NCBI RefSeq assembly: GCF_018687935.1
Contig: NZ_CP061308.1
Span: forward strand, 862,048 to 926,047
From: Polynucleobacter sp. JS-JIR-5-A7
Lineage (GTDB): Bacteria > Pseudomonadota > Gammaproteobacteria > Burkholderiales > Burkholderiaceae
Direction of reading: 5' to 3'
DNA: 64,000 nucleotides
The stretch's first letter is position 1, and every line of letters begins with the position of its first letter. The translations under genes were made by a program, and so were the position numbers. The notes under the pieces were generated by a model, which worked only from the letters and a program-made list of their open reading frames with translations, did no database searches and was not told the origin of the DNA. Of this stretch, positions 59,901-64,000 are shown piece by piece.

Positions 59901-60857
59901 TTAATGTAGTTTTGGAATGATGTAATTGAGCTTAGTGCTAATCCGCAACATCACCTTACGAATGATGTGTAAGAACGCAAGATGATCGGTGTAGACCGCA
60001 CCATCTCCAACGGCCCCAGCAGGGAGTAATAACTCTGCATGTCGATCATCCATTAGTAACTTCACGGCAAATCGATTGACCGGAATTTCTCTCAAGCCTG
60101 TAGTAGGTAGATTGCCGCTCACACTGATTTGACCTTGACCTTCCGCTAGGATGATGGACTCAACCTTTGCCTTGAGGATCTTGCCCGGAAAACTAGGAAT
60201 GTAAAACTCAGCCTCATTACCAACTTCAATTTGATGTAACTCATTTTGATTAAACAAGGCATAGATTTGCGGTGTGTCTTCCATGAAAGTCATGACTGAA
60301 GCTATCGGAAAGGCTGCGACAAAAGCTCCAGGGCGCAACTGCACGTTGACGACAGTACCATCACTTGGTGCTCGAACAACGGTTTGCTCTAGATCATATT
60401 CAGAATGAATAGTTTGTTCGCTAAGTTCTGCTAAATCCGCTTGGGCTTTTTCTAAATCAAAGCGGTTACCCGAACCGCTCTTCACAAGCGCTTCATTTTC
60501 TTTTGCGCGCAACTTCGCTAGTTTCAGTTTGGCTTTGAGCGCATTCACTGAAGCTTGATATTGAGTGGGGTCGATCTTGAAGAGGACATCTCCTTTTTTG
60601 ACGCGTTGATTAACTGTTACAGGCACTTCAGTGACACGACCTTTTACTTGACTCACAATGCCAACAGAATTTCTGACAACGACTACATTGCTAGAGGAGG
60701 GTGAAAAGATATTCAGTAGCAAGATCAGCGTAATCATTCCCACAACAGGAATCGTAAAAACGATTACTTTTGCTACCGCATTCCAGGGGAGTAATTTGTA
60801 TTTAAAAAAGATTAACCAAACAATGCCGGCATAGATGCCAAGAATCAGTGCTTCCAT
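59901..60857 (-). CDS. HlyD-family membrane fusion protein (YiaV-like)
   Basis: The 318-residue protein has two N-terminal hydrophobic segments (about 4-20 and 30-50, IVFTIPVVGMITLILLLNIF), a biotinyl-lipoyl-like domain (IVSQVKGRVTEVPVTVNQRVKKGDVLFKIDP), a helical hairpin (about 100-145) and a second barrel half. It pairs with a DUF3302 protein as in the E. coli YiaV-YiaW pair. The outer-membrane factor is the next gene. No inner-membrane pump (RND, MFS or ABC) is adjacent. Confidence 0.85.
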   Translation of the reverse strand: MEALILGIYAGIVWLIFFKYKLLPWNAVAKVIVFTIPVVGMITLILLLNIFSPSSSNVVVVRNSVGIVSQVKGRVTEVPVTVNQRVKKGDVLFKIDPTQYQASVNALKAKLKLAKLRAKENEALVKSGSGNRFDLEKAQADLAELSEQTIHSEYDLEQTVVRAPSDGTVVNVQLRPGAFVAAFPIASVMTFMEDTPQIYALFNQNELHQIEVGNEAEFYIPSFPGKILKAKVESIILAEGQGQISVSGNLPTTGLREIPVNRFAVKLLMDDRHAELLLPAGAVGDGAVYTDHLAFLHIIRKVMLRISTKLNYIIPKLH

Positions 60858-60859
60858 GC

Positions 60860-61261
60860 TTATTTCACCTCAGTATTCTGGTCTTCCTGATGCTCTTTAT
60901 CTATGGGCATGTATTTATCGGTTCCATAGGCAAGCTTGTACATCGTGGGGCGGGTGTACGCCCAAAGATAAGCAAAAGGCCAGAGGAGGCCTCCAAAAAA
61001 GAAGGAGAGCAGACACAGGGCATGAATCGCATCTCGCTGGGGGTGCTCTCTGCGCTTAGCAATGGTATCGGGCAGGATATGGACATACCAAAAGCCAGCA
61101 ATAAAGCCGACGGGCAGAATGATGAGCACTACCCAAGAGACGATATTGGCAAATCCATCAATCATTTCTGGTGGCAAAAAGGAGGCGTATGAGAGTGATG
61201 GCAGCAATAAAAAGGCTAAAACAGGACTGATAATGAGGGTCTTTTTCATGATTTTGGGCAT
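60860..61261 (-). CDS. DUF3302 inner-membrane protein (YiaW-like)
   Basis: The 133-residue protein has a signal-like N-terminus (SPVLAFLLLPSLSYA), two hydrophobic helices (SWVVLIILPVGFIAGFWYVHILP and ALCLLSFFFGGLLWPFAYLWAY) and a charged tail. It matches DUF3302, seen next to YiaV-like fusion proteins. It is first in the leftward run with the HlyD and NodT genes; the start may be Met5. Its role is unknown. Confidence 0.8.
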   Translation of the reverse strand: MPKIMKKTLIISPVLAFLLLPSLSYASFLPPEMIDGFANIVSWVVLIILPVGFIAGFWYVHILPDTIAKRREHPQRDAIHALCLLSFFFGGLLWPFAYLWAYTRPTMYKLAYGTDKYMPIDKEHQEDQNTEVK

Positions 61262-61424
61262 AAATGGCTAGATATGGGTTCAAAATGCTGCTTGAGGGTC
61301 TAAATTGCTGATTTCTAAGTAATTTATCACGCATTTTTAAAAATGCTTATTAGCCCTGTAAGCAATAAATTTGCTTCCAAAAGGTCCAGGGTCGCAATCC
61401 TTCCTCAAAAAAGAGGCAATCTGT

Positions 61425-61430
61425 TACAAT
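61425..61430 (+). promoter_or_regulatory. Candidate -10 box upstream of rpsO
   Basis: TACAAT, a close match to the -10 consensus, is about 100 bp before rpsO. The -35 is weak (near 61402). The rest of 61262-61532 has no ORF or strong stem apart from a small CCTC/GAGG hairpin at about 61403-61416. Confidence 0.4.
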
Positions 61431-61532
61431 TCGAGGGCTTTGATTTGTAAAGCTTTTTTGTTTTATTTTGTTAATAACGCACGACACAAATTGGGTGAAA
61501 GCTCAAGTGTTCGCAAGTAAGGAGTATTAAAA

Positions 61533-61802
61533 ATGGCAGTTGCTGATATTAAAACGGCGGAAATCGTCAAAGAAAACGCGCGTAGCGCAAACGATACGGG
61601 TAGTCCTGAAGTGCAAGTTTCATTGCTTACAGCCCGCATCAATGAATTAACCCCCCATTTCAAGGCTAACGCTAAAGACCATCACAGCCGTCGCGGTTTG
61701 TTGAAGATGGTTTCACGTCGCCGTCGCCTCTTAGATTACCTCAAAGGCAAAGATTTGGATCGCTATCGCGCATTGATCGACAAATTAGGTCTCCGTAAGT
61801 AA
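61533..61802 (+). CDS. rpsO: 30S ribosomal protein S15
   Basis: The 89-residue protein begins MAVADIKTAEIVKENARSANDTGSPEVQVSLLTARINELTPHFK and ends with KDHHSRRGLLKMVSRRRRLLDYLKGKDLDRYRALIDKLGLRK, the S15 pattern for 16S rRNA central-domain binding. In E. coli it is upstream of pnp, as here. SD TAAGGAG precedes its ATG. Confidence 0.98.
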   Translation: MAVADIKTAEIVKENARSANDTGSPEVQVSLLTARINELTPHFKANAKDHHSRRGLLKMVSRRRRLLDYLKGKDLDRYRALIDKLGLRK

Positions 61803-61819
61803 TTCTTATCAGTATTGCA

Positions 61820-61881
61820 ATGCCATCTCACTTAGGGTTGTTTCTTTCCAGAATCAGTCTTAAGAAGGTGGCATGTTTTTT
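61820..61881 (+). terminator. Candidate rpsO terminator
   Basis: ATGCCATCT (61820-61828) pairs with AGGTGGCAT (61866-61874) with one G-U wobble, and a GTTTTTT run follows. The loop is long (37 nt) and contains its own short helix. It lies in the rpsO-pnp spacer, as in E. coli where a terminator is followed by a pnp leader. Confidence 0.6.
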
Positions 61882-61907
61882 GAGCGCTTTTAGATTATTT
61901 GTGTAGG

Positions 61908-62021
61908 GGATCGTGTCATTCCAATGAGTTTCTGAATGTGATCAGAGTCTCCCTGGAATGGCATCCCTTGTGATCCGAAATCGCTCCAGTGTTGTCGTGA
62001 CACTGCTTTATCCCACGACAA
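61908..62021 (+). promoter_or_regulatory. Paired stem-loops in the pnp leader (possible RNase III site)
   Basis: A long stem-loop has GGATC (61908-61912) with GATCC (61972-61976) and CATTCCA (61917-61923) with TGGAATG (61954-61960). A second hairpin has TTGTCGTG (61992-61999) and CACGACAA (62014-62021), an exact 8-bp match. They lie just before the pnp start. In E. coli an RNase III-cut stem in the pnp leader is part of PNPase autoregulation; a similar role here is inferred. Confidence 0.55.
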
Positions 62022-62069
62022 GCGTAATGCTCATGTGAGAATTGCGTGAACAATTTGGAGAAGATCAGA

Positions 62070-64000
62070 ATGACAATGTTTAAAAAAGTAGTAAAAAGTT
62101 TTCAATGGGGCAATCATCAAGTAACGATGGAAACTGGTGAGATTGCTCGCCAATCTGGTGGTGCCGTAATCGTCAACGTAGATGACACTGTAGTTATGGG
62201 TACGGTAGTTGCTTCAAAGTCTGCAAAGCCAGGCCAATCCTTTTTCCCATTGACAGTGGATTATTTAGAAAAAACTTACGCAGCAGGTAAGATCCCTGGT
62301 GGTTTCTTCCGTCGCGAAGGTCGTCCATCTGAAGGTGAGACATTGATTTCCCGCTTGATCGACCGCCCACTGCGTCCACTATTTCCTGAGGGTTTCTTGA
62401 ATGAAGTTCAGGTTGTAGTGCATGTGTTGTCTATCAACCCAGACGTTCCTGCTGATATTCCTGCTTTGATTGCTGCTTCTGCAGCCTTAGCCGTTTCAGG
62501 CATTCCATTTGCTGGCCCAGTTGGCGCAGCACGTGTTGGTTACGCTAACGGTCAATACCTTTTGAATCCAACTCGTACAGAACAAGCTACCAGCGAACTC
62601 GATTTGATTGTTGCTGGTACTCAAGCAGCTGTATTGATGGTGGAATCTGAAGCAAACCAATTATCTGAAGATGTGATGTTAGGTGCAGTGGTTTATGGCC
62701 ATGACCAAATGCAAACCGCGATTAACGCTATCAATGATTTGGTACGTGAAGCTGGCAAGCCAGAATGGGATTGGACTGCCGCCCCTAAAGATGAGCCATT
62801 TATTGCTAAGGTCACTGCCTTGGCTGAAGCCCCATTGCGCGAGGCCTATCAGATTCGTCAAAAGGGTGCTCGTTCAGACAAGCTCAAAGAGATTTCTAAA
62901 GAAGTTTTGGCGAAGTTATCTGAAGAAGGTGATGTTGATGCCGTTGCTGTTAGCGACATCATGTTTGAAATTGAAGCGAAGATTGTCCGTAGCCAGATTT
63001 TGAACGGCGAGCCACGTATTGATGGTCGCGATACACGTACTGTGCGTCCGATTGAAATTCGTAACGGCGTATTGCCGCGTACCCACGGTTCTGCATTGTT
63101 TACGCGTGGTGAAACACAGGCTTTGGTTATTGCCACCTTAGGTACTGCACGTGATGAGCAAATCATTGATGCGCTCGAAGGTGAATACCGAGATCGCTTC
63201 ATGTTCCACTACAACATGCCTCCGTTTGCTACTGGCGAAACTGGTCGTGTAGGTAGCCCAAAGCGTCGTGAAATTGGTCACGGTCGTTTGGCTAAGCGTG
63301 CATTGATACCAGTATTACCTAGCCCAGAGGATTTTGCATACAGCATCCGTGTTGTTTCAGAAATCACAGAGTCCAATGGTTCTTCATCTATGGCTTCCGT
63401 CTGCGGTGGCTGTTTGGCAATGATGGACGCTGGTGTTCCAGTAAAAGCTCATGTTGCTGGTGTAGCAATGGGCTTGATTTTGGATGGCAATCGTTTTGCC
63501 GTGTTGACCGATATCTTGGGTGACGAAGATCACTTAGGCGATATGGACTTCAAGGTAGCAGGTACTGCAAACGGTATTACTGCGCTCCAGATGGATATTA
63601 AGGTTCAAGGTATTACGAAAGAAATTATGCAAGTTGCTTTGGCACAAGCGAAAGAAGGTCGTTTGCACATTTTGAGCAAAATGCAAGAAGCCATGGGTTC
63701 AGTTCGCACAGAATTGTCTGCTCATGCTCCACGCATGGTGTCATTCAAGATTCATCCAGACAAGATTCGTGAAGTGATTGGCAAGGGTGGCGCAACGATT
63801 CAGGCTTTGACTAAAGAAACTGGTTGCAGCATCGATATCAAAGATGACGGAACAGTCACGATTGCTTCCACTAGTGCTGAAGGCATGGCTGAAGCGAAAG
63901 CCCGTATCGAAGGTATCACTGCTGAAGCTGAAGTTGGCAAGATCTATGAAGGTCCAGTAGTGAAGTTGCTTGAGTTCGGTGCTTTGGTCAACATTCTTCC
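62070..64000 (+). CDS. pnp: Polyribonucleotide nucleotidyltransferase (5' part)
   Basis: The first 643 codons are present; the gene runs off the right edge. The start may be ATG at 62070 or 62076 (MTMFKKVVKSFQWG). SD is GGAG, 10 bp upstream. PNPase degrades RNA by phosphorolysis. The visible parts are the first RNase PH domain (FFRREGRPSEGETLISRLIDRPLRPLFPEGF), the linker helical domain, the second catalytic RNase PH domain (SDITESNGSSSMASVCGGCLAMMDAG-like region), and the KH domain start (IHPDKIREVIGKGGATIQALTKETG). The S1 domain is cut off. Confidence 0.97.
   Translation, partial: MTMFKKVVKSFQWGNHQVTMETGEIARQSGGAVIVNVDDTVVMGTVVASKSAKPGQSFFPLTVDYLEKTYAAGKIPGGFFRREGRPSEGETLISRLIDRPLRPLFPEGFLNEVQVVVHVLSINPDVPADIPALIAASAALAVSGIPFAGPVGAARVGYANGQYLLNPTRTEQATSELDLIVAGTQAAVLMVESEANQLSEDVMLGAVVYGHDQMQTAINAINDLVREAGKPEWDWTAAPKDEPFIAKVTALAEAPLREAYQIRQKGARSDKLKEISKEVLAKLSEEGDVDAVAVSDIMFEIEAKIVRSQILNGEPRIDGRDTRTVRPIEIRNGVLPRTHGSALFTRGETQALVIATLGTARDEQIIDALEGEYRDRFMFHYNMPPFATGETGRVGSPKRREIGHGRLAKRALIPVLPSPEDFAYSIRVVSEITESNGSSSMASVCGGCLAMMDAGVPVKAHVAGVAMGLILDGNRFAVLTDILGDEDHLGDMDFKVAGTANGITALQMDIKVQGITKEIMQVALAQAKEGRLHILSKMQEAMGSVRTELSAHAPRMVSFKIHPDKIREVIGKGGATIQALTKETGCSIDIKDDGTVTIASTSAEGMAEAKARIEGITAEAEVGKIYEGPVVKLLEFGALVNIL

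Noticed and set aside
1..64000. CRISPR array, prophage, insertion sequence or integron
   Set aside because: I saw no evenly spaced direct repeats with unique spacers, no transposase or integrase and no terminal inverted repeats. The toxin-antitoxin pairs are the only accessory-type genes.

Overview
The window reads as a chromosomal segment of a betaproteobacterium of the order Burkholderiales. The overall look (moderate GC, compact genes, two Bug/TctC-type binding proteins, sox genes, an FdsA-type formate dehydrogenase, the ilvBHC-psd-pssA-leuA order and the rpsO-pnp pair) most resembles a free-living freshwater Polynucleobacter. That assignment is inference from gene content, not a database match. 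Most genes are ordinary core metabolism. No gene-free stretch exceeds about 300 bp; the longest are 61262-61532 (upstream of rpsO) and 61803-62069 (rpsO-pnp spacer).

Layout. 1-1750: the 3' part of a thiosulfate-oxidation operon (soxX end, soxY, soxZ, soxA), convergent with purU. 2676-5983: a lipoprotein, an adhesin-E-like exported protein and a penicillin-acylase-family Ntn hydrolase. 6119-6773: tRNA-Leu and a small exported protein. 6788-10962: a leftward run fum-murI-tonB-exbB-exbD. 11148-15426: acs, tRNA-Ser(GGA), a YciI-like protein, a TumE/HTH toxin-antitoxin-like pair, a DUF1080 protein and a small lipoprotein. 15571-20289: NAD-linked formate dehydrogenase with fused gamma-beta subunits plus a large alpha subunit. 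20391-27763: NAD biosynthesis (nadB; nadA-nadC), a BrnT/BrnA pair, then pmm/pgm and pgi. 27914-33282: an LhgO-like oxidase, tRNA-Ser(UGA), an outer-membrane barrel, a class III CoA-transferase, a Bug protein and a crotonase-fold protein. 33313-40685: hemW-rdgB-rph leftward, yicC-gmk-rpoZ-spoT rightward, then greB. 40704-48713: tRNA-Arg, a four-gene MCE lipid transporter, a Bug protein, an SDR and an FtsX-type permease. 48720-50937: an ECF sigma factor with DUF3619, DUF3106 and RDD genes. 51130-57847: branched-chain amino acid synthesis (ilvB, ilvH, ilvC, leuA) interleaved with phospholipid synthesis (psd, pssA), with a leucine attenuator before leuA. 57869-61261: a SYLF protein and a NodT/HlyD/DUF3302 efflux-like set. 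61533-64000: rpsO and the start of pnp.

Most notable items: (i) a complete-looking leucine attenuator (25-codon leader peptide with 8 Leu, antiterminator and terminator) before leuA; (ii) a BrnT/BrnA pair whose promoter is built from 21-bp tandem repeats carrying the -35 and -10 boxes, with a third half-copy on the same 21-bp grid; (iii) a TumE-like pair with a palindrome at the predicted promoter; (iv) AAATAG repeats at exact 10-bp spacing in the pgi/LhgO divergent region; (v) a SoxY whose C-terminus lacks the usual GGCGG arm; (vi) a sigma factor overlapping a membrane DUF3619 gene, which could form a sigma/anti-sigma envelope-stress module with DUF3106; (vii) an SDR and a crotonase-fold protein lacking their families' usual catalytic residues; (viii) strong paired stem-loops in the pnp leader. 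I found no clearly new large system, no CRISPR array, no prophage and no insertion sequence.
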